A stretch of 64,000 nucleotides of DNA. Source: Candidatus Gastranaerophilales bacterium (lineage in GTDB: Bacteria; Cyanobacteriota; Vampirovibrionia; Gastranaerophilales; Gastranaerophilaceae). The stretch spans positions 1-64,000 of the forward strand of contig CALVAP010000003.1 in NCBI GenBank assembly GCA_944325625.1, given 5' to 3'. Made by a program: the position numbers and the translations under genes. Within the stretch, counting starts at the first letter, position 1, and each line of letters starts with the position of its first letter. The notes beneath the pieces were generated by a model. That model ran no database searches. It saw only the letters and a list, made by a program, of their open reading frames with translations, and had not been told where the DNA came from. Positions 34,057 to 42,883 of the stretch are shown here, one piece after another.

Positions 34057-34872
34057 ATGAAATATCTAATATTCACAATCGCAATACTTATACTTAGTGC
34101 AAATGCCACATTAAGTTACACATTAACAACCTATAATCCGCCAATGGAAGTAACAAAAAGCGGCTATATGTCATATCCCAAAATTTCGCAAATTGAAAAC
34201 ATCTTATTCAACAAAACATATGAAAATGAAGATATCGAAGAAAGGCTAAAAAGACTTGAAAAAAAAACCTGTTCAAGAATATATTCCGGCTCAGATTTAT
34301 CATGGCGAGTAGATAATATAATGGCGAACATGGATCAAGGACTTTTGTACAATATTCCAACAAAAGAACTTTCCAATATAGAAAAAAAGATACTGGGAAA
34401 AAGCTATACAAAAGATAAACTGGACAACAGACTGGCAAGACTTGAATATCAAATGCTGGGTGCAGCACAAAGCGGAAAACCTGATGAGCGTTATCAAACA
34501 ATACTAAGTGCCTCAAATCACTATACAAATATGGGACTAAATAACAATCCATTTGGAAATACAACGATAGCAACAACCCAAAACAGCGGAGGATTTAAAG
34601 GAATGTTGCAAAACGTATTTGGTTCAATGTTTAACAGCGGATATGTAACAACAGGCTACACTCCGCCAATAGCACCATACGGATATACGCAACCATATGG
34701 ATTTAATCCCGGCTACACTCCATATGGAAGAACATTCAATCATTACTCCCCTTACGGATATGATTTGGGTTACGGAAACGGTGGAATAACCCGCTCAATA
34801 AGGACACGAACAGGATATTACAACTCATACAGAACAGGGAATTCAGGATGTGGAGTAAGAATACTGGATTAA
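34057..34872 (+). CDS. Exported protein with repeated RLxRLE modules and Gly/Tyr/Pro tail
   Basis: The 271-residue product has a signal peptide (about 1-20). A 45-residue module occurs twice: 'ISQIENILFNKTYENEDIEE' then RLKRLEKK (about 43-70), and 'LSNIEKKILGKSYTKDKLDN' then RLARLEYQ (about 105-132). This module is familiar from exported proteins of cyanobacteria and their relatives but has no function I can name. The C-terminal third is rich in Gly, Tyr, Pro and Asn (e.g. PYGYTQPYGFNPGYTPYG), a flexible, possibly wall-facing tail. GGGAG precedes the ATG. Confidence 0.7.
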   Translation: MKYLIFTIAILILSANATLSYTLTTYNPPMEVTKSGYMSYPKISQIENILFNKTYENEDIEERLKRLEKKTCSRIYSGSDLSWRVDNIMANMDQGLLYNIPTKELSNIEKKILGKSYTKDKLDNRLARLEYQMLGAAQSGKPDERYQTILSASNHYTNMGLNNNPFGNTTIATTQNSGGFKGMLQNVFGSMFNSGYVTTGYTPPIAPYGYTQPYGFNPGYTPYGRTFNHYSPYGYDLGYGNGGITRSIRTRTGYYNSYRTGNSGCGVRILD

Positions 34873-34890
34873 AAATAATTAAATTATTCA

Positions 34891-34899
34891 TGATATAAT
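34891..34899 (+). promoter_or_regulatory. Extended -10 promoter giving a possibly leaderless smpB mRNA
   Basis: TGATATAAT is a perfect extended -10 box. The smpB ATG is 7 bases after it, at the expected transcription start, and no Shine-Dalgarno sequence is present. Confidence 0.5.
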
Positions 34900-34905
34900 A
34901 CTTTT

Positions 34906-35358
34906 ATGGGCAAAAAGATTATATCAACGAACCGCAAGGCATTTCATGACTTTCATATTTTTGACAAATATGAAGCAGGACTTGTGCTTTGCGGAACAGA
35001 GATAAAATCAATACGAAAAGGGGCAATTAACTTAAAAGACAGCTTCATAAAAATAGAAAAAGGTGAAGCCTGGCTATATAACTGTCATATAAGCCCATAC
35101 GAGCAGGGCAACCGTTATAACCACGAAGCCGAAAGAACTCGCAAACTACTTCTAAATAAAAAAGAAATTCTAAAAATGCTCGGAAAAATAAAAAAAGAAG
35201 GCTATTCAATCGTTCCACTGGAGCTCTTTTTACAAAACGGATGGGCAAAACTTGAAATTGCGTTGGCAAAAGGTAAAAAACTGCACGATAAACGTGATGC
35301 TATTAAAGAAAAAGCACTCAAACGTGATATACAAAGAGTTTCAAAAATTAAAGGATAA
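34906..35358 (+). CDS. smpB: SsrA-binding protein SmpB
   Basis: Binds tmRNA and brings it to stalled ribosomes for trans-translation. The 150-residue product has the core NRKAFHDFHIFDKYEAGLVL, GTEIKSIRKGAINLKDSF, CHISPYEQGN and the basic C-terminal tail with HDKRDAIKEK...RDIQR that enters the mRNA channel. Length is normal. tmRNA itself is not in this window. The ATG sits directly after an extended -10 box. Confidence 0.97.
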   Translation: MGKKIISTNRKAFHDFHIFDKYEAGLVLCGTEIKSIRKGAINLKDSFIKIEKGEAWLYNCHISPYEQGNRYNHEAERTRKLLLNKKEILKMLGKIKKEGYSIVPLELFLQNGWAKLEIALAKGKKLHDKRDAIKEKALKRDIQRVSKIKG

Positions 35359-35384
35359 TAAAAAATATTAACATATATTAAGTA

Positions 35385-35413
35385 TTGGAAAAGCACTCTT
35401 TTGGAAGTATAAT
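35385..35413 (+). promoter_or_regulatory. Promoter of the bamA-tsaE-tsaB operon
   Basis: TTGGAA (35385-35390), 17 bases, TATAAT (35408-35413). A perfect -10 box; transcription would start near 35420. Confidence 0.7.
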
Positions 35414-35449
35414 TTTTAATATATCACCTGTCTGACAGAGGAATAAGCA

Positions 35450-37414
35450 ATTATAAATTTTATAAAACACAAACATATAATAGGAATAATGCTGGGTTTA
35501 AGTATGCTATTGCAGGGAATTAGCCCCGCTTATGCAGCATGGAAATTCAAATCGAAGAAAAAAACGCCGGTACAAACCGAAACCCCCGCTGTCTTTGAAG
35601 AACCAGAGCTTATACCAACAGACAAGGAAAAAGAGCAAAGCGAACAGCTAAAAAATGACCCCAACGCTATTTATATCAAAGATATACAGTTTGAAGGCAA
35701 CAAGCTTATCAAAAGCTCTGATATGGCTAAAATGATGAAGTTACAAGCCGGAGATGTATATAGCCGAGATATGGTACAACAAAGCCTAAAAGAGCTTTAT
35801 AAAATGGGATACTTCACGGAGAAAATTAAAGCTCTGCCGGTAAAAGTTGATGAACACAACGTAATATTAAAAATTACAGTAGAAGAAAATATGCCAATAA
35901 CAGGCTTCACAATAGAAGGTAACGAAGTCCTAAGTGTTGGAGATATTTCAGCTGCAATTGCGGATTTGAAAGGTCAACCGCAAAATATGGTTATGATAAA
36001 CCAAGCAATAACAAATATCGAAGAACTATACGCATCAAAAGGTTATATACTGGCAAGAGTAACAGCTGTATATGATGACCCTGACGGGGTAATCAACTTT
36101 GAAATAGAAGAAGGACACATAAACTCAATAGCGATAGAAGGGAATAAAAAAACAAAGGATTTTGTAATAGAACGGAATATTCTTTCAAAACCCGGCGAAG
36201 TATACAATGAAAATCAAATAAAAGCAGATTTAACTCGATTATACGGAACACAAGCATTCAAGGACGTAACAAGAAGCATCCAAAAGACAAATTCCGACTC
36301 AGACTTATACGATGTAACAATAAATGTGGAAGAGCAAAGAACAGGAACCCTCTCAGTAGGTGGTGGTGTAGATACAGCAACCGGTCTATTTGCAACATTA
36401 GGTTTTGCTGAAAACAACTTCCGCGGACTGGGGCAAAGAGTATCATTAAACGTAATGACCGGTACAGGAATTATGCTTAATGACCAGTCAATGCTCAACA
36501 GGGCAAACATCCAGTCTGAATTAAGCTTTTATGAGCCGAGGTTAAAAGGTTCTGAAAATTCATTACTTTCAAAAGTCTTTTACAGAGACTTTGCAAGTTA
36601 TCAAGTTCCACTGGCAATAGAACGCAGGTACGGATGGGAAAACACACTATCAAGACCACTTAATGCAACCAAAACTTTACGTGGACAGATTAGCCTTGGA
36701 ATTGAGAATATAAATGTGCGAGAAGGAGATGAAGCACAGGTTAGAGACCTTTTTTCAAAGCACAATATTCCAATATCCGAGCGGGCAAAACAGCTTGAGG
36801 GCGGATTGTTCATAGGAATCGCGCCAAGCCTGATATATGATACACGAGATACAATAATTAACCCTCGAAACGGTGTATTAGCCTCTATTCGTTTTGACCA
36901 AAATGTTGGGATAGATGAGATTAGCAACACACACGGAAAACTTACCGCAAGCATTAAAAAATATTTTCCTGTAATGAAAAAGTCCAGCTTCTCAATAATG
37001 GGACGAGCCGGCGGAAAGTTATACGGCGATATGCCTGAAGTAATGGCATACAGACTAGGCGGACCTTATACAATTAGAGGTTTTAGGATGAGTGATGTTG
37101 GTACTGGTGACGGATTTATGATGGCATCGGCAGAACTATTAACCCCCTTATTATTCTTAGATAGAATAGAAAAAGTTAAATTCTTGGATAACATAAGACT
37201 TGCCTTCTTTGCTGATGCAGGTAAAATCTTTGATCATTCAATCAGTGACAGAATGTACAACCGTCCGGGAGAAGCCATATCTGTTGGGGTAGGTCTGAGG
37301 GTATTTATTCCGGGGGTTGGACCTCTTAGCATAGATTGGGGTTATCCGCTTACAAACGTTGGAGATGGAAATCGACGCGGAGCATTTACATTTGGAGTTG
37401 GCGAGTTCTACTAA
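35450..37414 (+). CDS. bamA: Outer-membrane protein assembly factor BamA (Omp85)
   Basis: Folds and inserts beta-barrel proteins into the outer membrane. POTRA domains (about 55-300, e.g. 'IYIKDIQFEGNKLIKSSDMA' and GHINSIAIEGNKKTKDFVI) precede the barrel, which holds PRNGVLASIRFDQN, the YRLGGPYTIRGFRMSD lid motif and the C-terminal GVGLRVFIPGVGPLSIDWGYP. From ATG 35489 (641 residues) the signal peptide would lack its basic start. From ATT 35450, which has AGAGGA 7 bases upstream, the product begins with INFIKHKHIIGI and a normal signal peptide ending SPAYA. I prefer the ATT start but it is uncommon. The tsaE start overlaps the stop. Confidence 0.93.
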   Translation: MINFIKHKHIIGIMLGLSMLLQGISPAYAAWKFKSKKKTPVQTETPAVFEEPELIPTDKEKEQSEQLKNDPNAIYIKDIQFEGNKLIKSSDMAKMMKLQAGDVYSRDMVQQSLKELYKMGYFTEKIKALPVKVDEHNVILKITVEENMPITGFTIEGNEVLSVGDISAAIADLKGQPQNMVMINQAITNIEELYASKGYILARVTAVYDDPDGVINFEIEEGHINSIAIEGNKKTKDFVIERNILSKPGEVYNENQIKADLTRLYGTQAFKDVTRSIQKTNSDSDLYDVTINVEEQRTGTLSVGGGVDTATGLFATLGFAENNFRGLGQRVSLNVMTGTGIMLNDQSMLNRANIQSELSFYEPRLKGSENSLLSKVFYRDFASYQVPLAIERRYGWENTLSRPLNATKTLRGQISLGIENINVREGDEAQVRDLFSKHNIPISERAKQLEGGLFIGIAPSLIYDTRDTIINPRNGVLASIRFDQNVGIDEISNTHGKLTASIKKYFPVMKKSSFSIMGRAGGKLYGDMPEVMAYRLGGPYTIRGFRMSDVGTGDGFMMASAELLTPLLFLDRIEKVKFLDNIRLAFFADAGKIFDHSISDRMYNRPGEAISVGVGLRVFIPGVGPLSIDWGYPLTNVGDGNRRGAFTFGVGEFY

Positions 37415-37875
37415 TGAAAACATTTATTTGTAAAAACTTAGATGAAACAGATACCCTCGCAAAAAAGTTCTCAAAACTTGTTGAAACTGAGGGGTGTTTT
37501 GTATGTATGTTTGGCGACATTGGTGCGGGCAAAACAGCTTTTGTAAAACGAGTTGCAAAACATCTTGGAGTAAAAGAAAAAGTAACAAGTCCAAGCTTTG
37601 TAATCCTTAATGAGTACCACGACGGAATACTTCCGATTTACCATTTTGACCTTTACCGCTTAGAAAATGAAGGTGTAAAAACAATTCTCGATGAACTGGA
37701 GGAATACTCAAAACCCGGGTATTTAACTTTTGCAGAGTGGGCAGAATTTTCTCAGGGAGAAATTCCTTTAGATAGAATGGAAATTAAAATTGACTATATA
37801 GCAGAAACTGAACGAAAATTCACCTTTAGCGCTTACGGCGATAAAGCTGTAAAAATATTGGAGGAATTAAATTAA
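37414..37875 (+). CDS. tsaE: tRNA t6A biosynthesis ATPase TsaE
   Basis: ATPase partner of TsaB and TsaD in making t6A37 on ANN-decoding tRNAs. The P-loop GDIGAGKT (34-41), SPSFVILNEY, YHFDLYRLE and the AEWAE signature are intact. The start is ATG 37414, which overlaps the bamA stop by one base (TAATG), giving 153 residues, the normal size. A reading from 37336 would run inside bamA. tsaB follows directly (no gap). Confidence 0.95.
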   Translation: MKTFICKNLDETDTLAKKFSKLVETEGCFVCMFGDIGAGKTAFVKRVAKHLGVKEKVTSPSFVILNEYHDGILPIYHFDLYRLENEGVKTILDELEEYSKPGYLTFAEWAEFSQGEIPLDRMEIKIDYIAETERKFTFSAYGDKAVKILEELN

Positions 37876-38547
37876 ATGTATTTTTTAACTTTTGATACCT
37901 CACTGGACAAAACATATATAACACTTTTTCAAGATAAAAATTGTCTAAAAGCAGACATAATTGAAAATCACGACGATAAATACCATTCAGCCTTTTTAGT
38001 ACAAAACCTTGTAAATTTATTGAAGTCAAATAATTTGACAATGAAAGATATTGAAGCAATTGGGGTAAATATCGGTCCAGGAAGCTTCACAGGGATAAGG
38101 GCTTGTTTAACAATCGCAAGGGTCATAGCACAACAATTGGAAATTCCGCTTATTGGAATTCCGTCATTGGAAATACTTGCAAGACTAAATCAATCCGAGT
38201 TAAACACAACAGTAATTATGGATGCAAGAAAAGGAATGTGCTATTTTGCCCAATACGACAAAAATGGAAATTGTACAAAAGAACCTACTCTTGAAGTTGT
38301 TGATAATTTAAGTTTAGATATACATACAAACAAAATTATAACCGACGCGGCTATGCATAATAGCTTAAAGGAAAGAAATATTGAATCAATATGCTATACT
38401 GATATTAATGCGAACTTAGGAAAAATTCTGGGACAGCTGACATATGAAAAACTAAAACAAAACACCACTAACCACTGGGCAGAAGCAAAACCACTATATT
38501 TACAAAAGCCATCCATAACAATTTCAAAAAAGAACACATTACAATAA
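37876..38547 (+). CDS. tsaB: tRNA t6A biosynthesis protein TsaB
   Basis: ASKHA-fold scaffold that dimerises with TsaD for t6A synthesis. The 223-residue product has FDTSLDKTYITLF at the start, the family hallmark NIGPGSFTGIRACLTIA (about 61-76), and MDARKGMCYFAQY. GGAGG lies upstream, within the end of tsaE. It is cotranscribed with bamA and tsaE; the methyltransferase follows after 15 bases. Confidence 0.94.
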   Translation: MYFLTFDTSLDKTYITLFQDKNCLKADIIENHDDKYHSAFLVQNLVNLLKSNNLTMKDIEAIGVNIGPGSFTGIRACLTIARVIAQQLEIPLIGIPSLEILARLNQSELNTTVIMDARKGMCYFAQYDKNGNCTKEPTLEVVDNLSLDIHTNKIITDAAMHNSLKERNIESICYTDINANLGKILGQLTYEKLKQNTTNHWAEAKPLYLQKPSITISKKNTLQ

Positions 38548-38562
38548 CAAAGAAGAGGAAAA

Positions 38563-39429
38563 ATGCCGAACGACACACTAAACTGGTCAAAATGGTTGTT
38601 GGAAGCCAGATTTTCATATATGACTGAAGAACAAAAGCAACAGTCTATTAGATGGCTGCTGAGTGTTCGAAACGCCGTTTTGCACAATGCCGGTATTAAG
38701 CCTTCAAACACCATAATTGATATCGGAACAGGAACAGGCTTGCTGGGTTTTGGAGCATTAGATTTTATAGATAATACAGGAAAAGTAATTTTTTCAGACT
38801 ACGCAAAAGACTGCCTTGACACCTGTAAACAAGTAGCTGAAAAACTCAATACCGATAAGAAAATTGAGTTTCTTCTTTCCGACTGTTTGAACATAAAACT
38901 TGGTGCCAATACTGTTGATAGAGCACTAATGCGTTCTGTACTGGTTCACATATTAGATAAGGAAAGAGCAATATCTGAGATATACAGAATACTAAAACCT
39001 GAGGGAATATTTTCCGCATTTGAGCCTGTAATTCGTTCAAATACGAGATGCGCTGAACTTGTTAACCCCGAGGATTTAACGGACTATACGGAGTTTAAAC
39101 AAGCAGAAGATGAGTGTATGGACTCTATGGATAACCCTCTAACAAATTTTGACGAAAACACAATCAAAGAACTACTAAACAAGACCGGTTTTAGCGATGG
39201 AATAATAGACAAACAAATAGTTGAAACGAAATACGAAGTAAAAAAAGGCATGGTAAAAAGCTGGCTAACGACACCGCCAAGTCCCGGAACAAAAACAATG
39301 AAAGAAAAATTCTTAATGTACTTTGAAGAACCCAAAATAGACAGATACATAGAAGAACTACAAAAAGCACTTGAGAACAGATCTGTTACAATCAAATCAA
39401 ATGTTTTGTATATAAAAGCAAAAAAATAG
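38563..39429 (+). CDS. Class I SAM-dependent methyltransferase
   Basis: The 288-residue product has motif I IIDIGTGTGLLGFGA (about 49-63), acidic motif post I FSDYA, and a following LILKPEG-like segment (YRILKPEGIFSAFEP). The substrate is unknown. The N-terminal 'WLLEARFSYMTEEQKQQSIRW' is helical and may form a lid. AAGAGGAAAA precedes the ATG. It is the last gene of the bamA-tsaE-tsaB run. Confidence 0.85.
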   Translation: MPNDTLNWSKWLLEARFSYMTEEQKQQSIRWLLSVRNAVLHNAGIKPSNTIIDIGTGTGLLGFGALDFIDNTGKVIFSDYAKDCLDTCKQVAEKLNTDKKIEFLLSDCLNIKLGANTVDRALMRSVLVHILDKERAISEIYRILKPEGIFSAFEPVIRSNTRCAELVNPEDLTDYTEFKQAEDECMDSMDNPLTNFDENTIKELLNKTGFSDGIIDKQIVETKYEVKKGMVKSWLTTPPSPGTKTMKEKFLMYFEEPKIDRYIEELQKALENRSVTIKSNVLYIKAKK

Positions 39430-39466
39430 TTTGACTTTTCCCATAGATTAATTAAATAACAACCAG

Positions 39467-39500
39467 AAAGACCTCATCTAAATAGATGTAGCAGGTCTTT
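39467..39500 (+). other. Hairpin in the leader upstream of fliJ
   Basis: AAAGACC (39467-39473) pairs with GGTCTTT (39494-39500), and inside it CATCT pairs with AGATG around AAAT. No poly-T follows, so it could be a leader structure for fliJ rather than a terminator. A TTGACT box lies at 39431-39436 with only a weak -10. Confidence 0.4.
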
Positions 39501-39551
39501 GAAGGTTAGTCCATAATAAGGAAGTATAGGTTTTGAATATTTTGGTAAATT

Positions 39552-40046
39552 ATGCCCTTTAAGTACCGGCTTCAAAAAGTAGTTGAATTTAGAATAAGGA
39601 AGAAAGAAGAACAACTACAAGTAGTTATAAAAGCACAAGCAGAAGTAAATAGGATAGAAGGGCTGATTGAACAGAATAAACAAACAATAGCAAAAACACG
39701 AAAAGACATGCGAACAGCAGACCCAATGATGTATGAAAGTTATGACAATTTTCTTCATCACCTCTACGAGATAGCAGAACAACTGGAAGCACAAAAACAA
39801 GAAGCATTGGCAAAACTTGAATACGAAAAAAAAGTACTTGTAGAAAGAGAAAAAGATGTCAAAATCCTTGAAAAGCACAAGGAAAAAATGAAAGAAGCCT
39901 ATCTGGCAGAAGAAAAAGCAGCAGAACTAAAACGTTTATCCGAAGTTGCAGTACAAAAACATTTTCAAAAAACGAAAACAAAAGAAGAAGACGACGCCCA
40001 AGAAGCACTAAAAAGCAAAGAAGGACAAATAACTGATGAATATTAG
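39552..40046 (+). CDS. fliJ: FliJ-like flagellar export protein
   Basis: The 164-residue product is a long antiparallel coiled coil starting MPFKYRLQKVVEFRIRKKEE, as FliJ proteins do. FliJ is the soluble stalk of the flagellar type III export ATPase and helps escort substrates. The identification rests on size, the N-terminal pattern, coiled-coil content and its place before fliK-like and hook-type genes. Its end overlaps the next gene by 11 bases. Confidence 0.8.
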   Translation: MPFKYRLQKVVEFRIRKKEEQLQVVIKAQAEVNRIEGLIEQNKQTIAKTRKDMRTADPMMYESYDNFLHHLYEIAEQLEAQKQEALAKLEYEKKVLVEREKDVKILEKHKEKMKEAYLAEEKAAELKRLSEVAVQKHFQKTKTKEEDDAQEALKSKEGQITDEY

Positions 40047-40746
40047 CTCAGCAACAACAACAGAAAAAATAAATGAAACTAACACCTCAATATCAAATTC
40101 ACAAACTGAAAAAGACGAAAAACAATCTTTCAGCGAAGAATACAAGCTATTATTGGCGCAAAACGGTATAAATTTGGGCATAACCGATCAAAATCTTCTT
40201 GCATCAATTATGAATACTCCAAAATCGGAAAAAAGTAATTTTTTAAGTTATGCAAACAGTCTTAGCTCAATTCACTCATCATTCAACTATGATACACTGA
40301 CAATATCAAAAGATGATGCATTGTTCTTTAATTCGTTGGTGGAAAAAACGGACTACATAGTGAACGAAAAGAAAGACGGAACAAGTTTTCAAACAAGCCT
40401 GCTTAAAGTAATAAACGATACCGAAACTCAAGACACAAAGCAAACAGAAGTATCAAAAGCACTGATGAACTTAATTGAAAGTGCCTACAAAACTCAAAAA
40501 CCGACCAGAATAGACTTTGATAATAATATTTCCGTAATATTGAGGATAAATAAAGACGGGAAAGTATCAGCAGAATTTATCCCATCAGACAAAGCCGTAG
40601 AACAATACCTAAGAAACAACATAGGCTACCTAAAAGAGCGACTGGAAGACCAAAACATAGACTACGGAGATATAATGTATAAACCATACAAAGATAACAG
40701 CAAAAAGCAACGCAATAACCAAAACGGAGGTCAAAATAATGAATGA
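40036..40746 (+). CDS. FliK-like flagellar hook-length control protein
   Basis: The 236-residue product has a polar Ser/Thr/Asn-rich N-terminal half and a folded C-terminal part (about 165-220). There, NNISVILRINKDGKVSAEFI, then 'AVEQYLRNNIGYLKERLEDQ' and NIDYGDIMY, follow the FliK Flg_hook pattern (strand-turn-strand, then 'LxxxLxxLKxxLexqg'). The tail is Asn/Gln-rich. It sits between fliJ and a hook/rod gene, where fliK usually is; flgD is absent. It is shorter than typical FliK. The call is pattern and context based. Confidence 0.6.
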   Translation: MNISSATTTEKINETNTSISNSQTEKDEKQSFSEEYKLLLAQNGINLGITDQNLLASIMNTPKSEKSNFLSYANSLSSIHSSFNYDTLTISKDDALFFNSLVEKTDYIVNEKKDGTSFQTSLLKVINDTETQDTKQTEVSKALMNLIESAYKTQKPTRIDFDNNISVILRINKDGKVSAEFIPSDKAVEQYLRNNIGYLKERLEDQNIDYGDIMYKPYKDNSKKQRNNQNGGQNNE

Positions 40747-41572
40747 TGCTTTTATAAGCTCACTAAATGCACAAAAATCGACAAACGCTTGGATTGACGC
40801 CCTAACACAAAATATGGCAAACATGTACACACCCGGCTATCGTGAAAGTGCAATAACATTCAAAAATTTTCTAAGCGGCACAATCGCCGATAGTTATATG
40901 AAAAACACAGGACAAGGAAAATCAATCCCGGGAACTAGCAGTGAAAACGTATTTCTTGAAGGAGACGGATACTTTATGCTGCGCAGAGATGACGGAAAAG
41001 TCGTCTATTCAAGATTGGGAGAATTTCGTTTTGACTCCGAAGGCATATACAAAAATGCCTCAGGTGCGGAAGTTCAAGGTTTTATCCTAAACGATAAAGG
41101 TGAAATTATGCAAGGAGCAAAACCCGCATCCGCAAATATATACGAAGATACAGCGCTTGAAGGTGGAGCAATAAACGTCCCAACCACAAATATAAAAATG
41201 TGGATTGACCCCAATAATGGAAAATACTTAGGTAAGTATGAAGAGTTTGAAATTAAAGACGACGGAATTATTTATGGCAAATCAGACTCAGGCAAGACAA
41301 TCGTTCCTCTCTACAAAATTGCAGTAATGAATTTTCACAACCCTGAAGGACTTTTTGAGGTAAAAGAAGGCGAATTCGTAGAGACAGAAGATTCCGGAAA
41401 AGCGGTATTTGGTCGAGCTGAGGTCAGAGGTGGATTAATTGAACAATCAAACGTTGACTTAAAAGCAAACATATCATACTTCCAACAAGCTAAAGTCCAA
41501 ATCGATATGGCTAGCAAAATTATTTCAACTAACAAACAGCTTCTAGAGCAAGCTTTAGGTTTGCTAAGCTAA
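40739..41572 (+). CDS. Flagellar hook/rod protein (FlgE/FlgF/FlgG family)
   Basis: Axial flagellar protein exported through the type III apparatus. The N-terminal 'NAQKSTNAWIDALTQNMANM' then TPGYRES carries the N-A-N-x-x-T-x-GY-type flagellar rod motif. The centre has GDGYFMLRRDDGKVVYSRLG. The end, EQSNVDLKANISYFQQAKVQ and SKIISTNKQLLEQAL, is the conserved C-terminal helix. At 277 residues it is of FlgG size, but its place after fliJ/fliK-like genes would suit FlgE. AACGGAGG precedes the ATG. Confidence 0.88.
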   Translation: MNDAFISSLNAQKSTNAWIDALTQNMANMYTPGYRESAITFKNFLSGTIADSYMKNTGQGKSIPGTSSENVFLEGDGYFMLRRDDGKVVYSRLGEFRFDSEGIYKNASGAEVQGFILNDKGEIMQGAKPASANIYEDTALEGGAINVPTTNIKMWIDPNNGKYLGKYEEFEIKDDGIIYGKSDSGKTIVPLYKIAVMNFHNPEGLFEVKEGEFVETEDSGKAVFGRAEVRGGLIEQSNVDLKANISYFQQAKVQIDMASKIISTNKQLLEQALGLLS

Positions 41573-41598
41573 TTTTTCACATACCCTGATTTAAGAGT

Positions 41599-41620
41599 AA
41601 GTCCTGCAATTGCAGGACTT
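41599..41620 (+). terminator. Terminator after the hook gene
   Basis: A perfect 22-base palindrome (AAGTCCTGC-AATT-GCAGGACTT) followed by TATTTTTG. It lies between the convergent hook and aroF genes and may work in both directions. Confidence 0.75.
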
Positions 41621-41643
41621 TATTTTTGAAACTTTTATATAAT

Positions 41644-42702
41644 CTATACGCCTATAGAATGTTTTTTCTTTTCAACCTGGTTGTCGTAATCGATACGACC
41701 CACAAGTTTATTTAATCTACGCTGAACATCCTTAAATTGTTCTATAGAAAGGCTTTGAGCCCCGTCAGAAGATGCGTTATCCGGATCATGATGAACCTCC
41801 ATCATAATTCCGTTTGCGCCTGCAATTAATGCCGCTTTTGCCATAGGTTCAATCAAATACCTTCTGCCGCAACCATGGCTTGGATCTGCTATTATTGGCA
41901 AATGAGAATACTTTTTAACAATCGGAATAGCCGCAATATCCAGAACATTTCTTGAATATGTAGAATCAAGCCCCTTAACACCACGCTCACAAAGAATTAC
42001 ATTCTGGTTACCATTACACATAATATGCTCAGCCGCAAGCAAAAATTCACGAATAGATGCCGCCGGTCCACGTTTTAAGAGAACAGGCTTATTGCACTTT
42101 CCAACAGCTTTCAAAAGCTTAAAGTTCTGCATATTGCGTGCACCTATTTGGATTAAATCTGCATAATCAAGAATTAACGGCAAATCGAGTGTATCCATAA
42201 CCTCAGTAACAACAAGCATATTAGTCTTTTCACTCGCTTCTTTAAGATAAACCAGAGCTTTTTCCTCCAACCCCTGAAAATCATAAGGTGAAGTTCTAGG
42301 CTTAAAAGCACCACCTCTTAAGAACTGGCACCCCATCTCCTTAGCCGCAAGTGCAACTCTCATAAGCCCGTCAAAATCCTGTTCAACCGAACAAGGTCCA
42401 ACCATCATAACAGGTCTTTCATACCCGCCGATTTTTACCCCATTGGGAAAAGTTACCACACTGTCCTCCGGACAACTCTCACGAGATGCAAGCTTAAACG
42501 GTTCTTGTATAAGCTTAACCTCCCTAACACCGTCATATGAAGCCAAAGATTCGGGATTAACAAGCCGTCTATCTCCAATAGCAGCAATAACAGTCATAAC
42601 TTCACCCTCATTTAAGACAATTTTAAACCCCTTTCCCTCAAGAATTTTAACCATCTTTTGTATTTGTTCTTGTGTTGCCTTGGGTTCCATTACAACTATC
42701 AT
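41644..42702 (-). CDS. aroF: 3-deoxy-7-phosphoheptulonate (DAHP) synthase, class I-beta
   Basis: First enzyme of the shikimate pathway, joining phosphoenolpyruvate and erythrose 4-phosphate. The 352-residue product has an N-terminal ferredoxin-like regulatory region (about 1-75) and then the barrel with PVMMVGPCSVE, RGGAFKPRTSPYDFQGL, QIGARNMQN, PVLLKRGPAAS and IIADPSHGCGRR. The regulatory extension suggests feedback control by an aromatic end product. AATGGAGG lies upstream of the ATG. Confidence 0.96.
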   Translation of the reverse strand: MIVVMEPKATQEQIQKMVKILEGKGFKIVLNEGEVMTVIAAIGDRRLVNPESLASYDGVREVKLIQEPFKLASRESCPEDSVVTFPNGVKIGGYERPVMMVGPCSVEQDFDGLMRVALAAKEMGCQFLRGGAFKPRTSPYDFQGLEEKALVYLKEASEKTNMLVVTEVMDTLDLPLILDYADLIQIGARNMQNFKLLKAVGKCNKPVLLKRGPAASIREFLLAAEHIMCNGNQNVILCERGVKGLDSTYSRNVLDIAAIPIVKKYSHLPIIADPSHGCGRRYLIEPMAKAALIAGANGIMMEVHHDPDNASSDGAQSLSIEQFKDVQRRLNKLVGRIDYDNQVEKKKHSIGV

Positions 42703-42811
42703 AAAAAATCCTCCATTAAGTCTGCAAACGAATAACTAAACTTTAGCCCATTTTTTCAAAAAAGGCAATATTTTAAAAAGAAAATATAAATAACACCTTC
42801 TGTAAAATTTA

Positions 42812-42840
42812 TTGCAATTTATTCCATAATTTTGTAAAAT
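42812..42840 (+). promoter_or_regulatory. Promoter of prepilin cassette A
   Basis: TTGCAA (42812-42817), 17 bases, TAAAAT (42835-42840). Identical boxes and spacing occur at the other two poly-C cassettes. An AGGAGG Shine-Dalgarno sequence (42869-42874) lies 9 bases before ATG 42884. Confidence 0.75.
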
Positions 42841-42883
42841 CATATATGTTGAATATGTAAATAATTATAGGAGGCAATATTTT

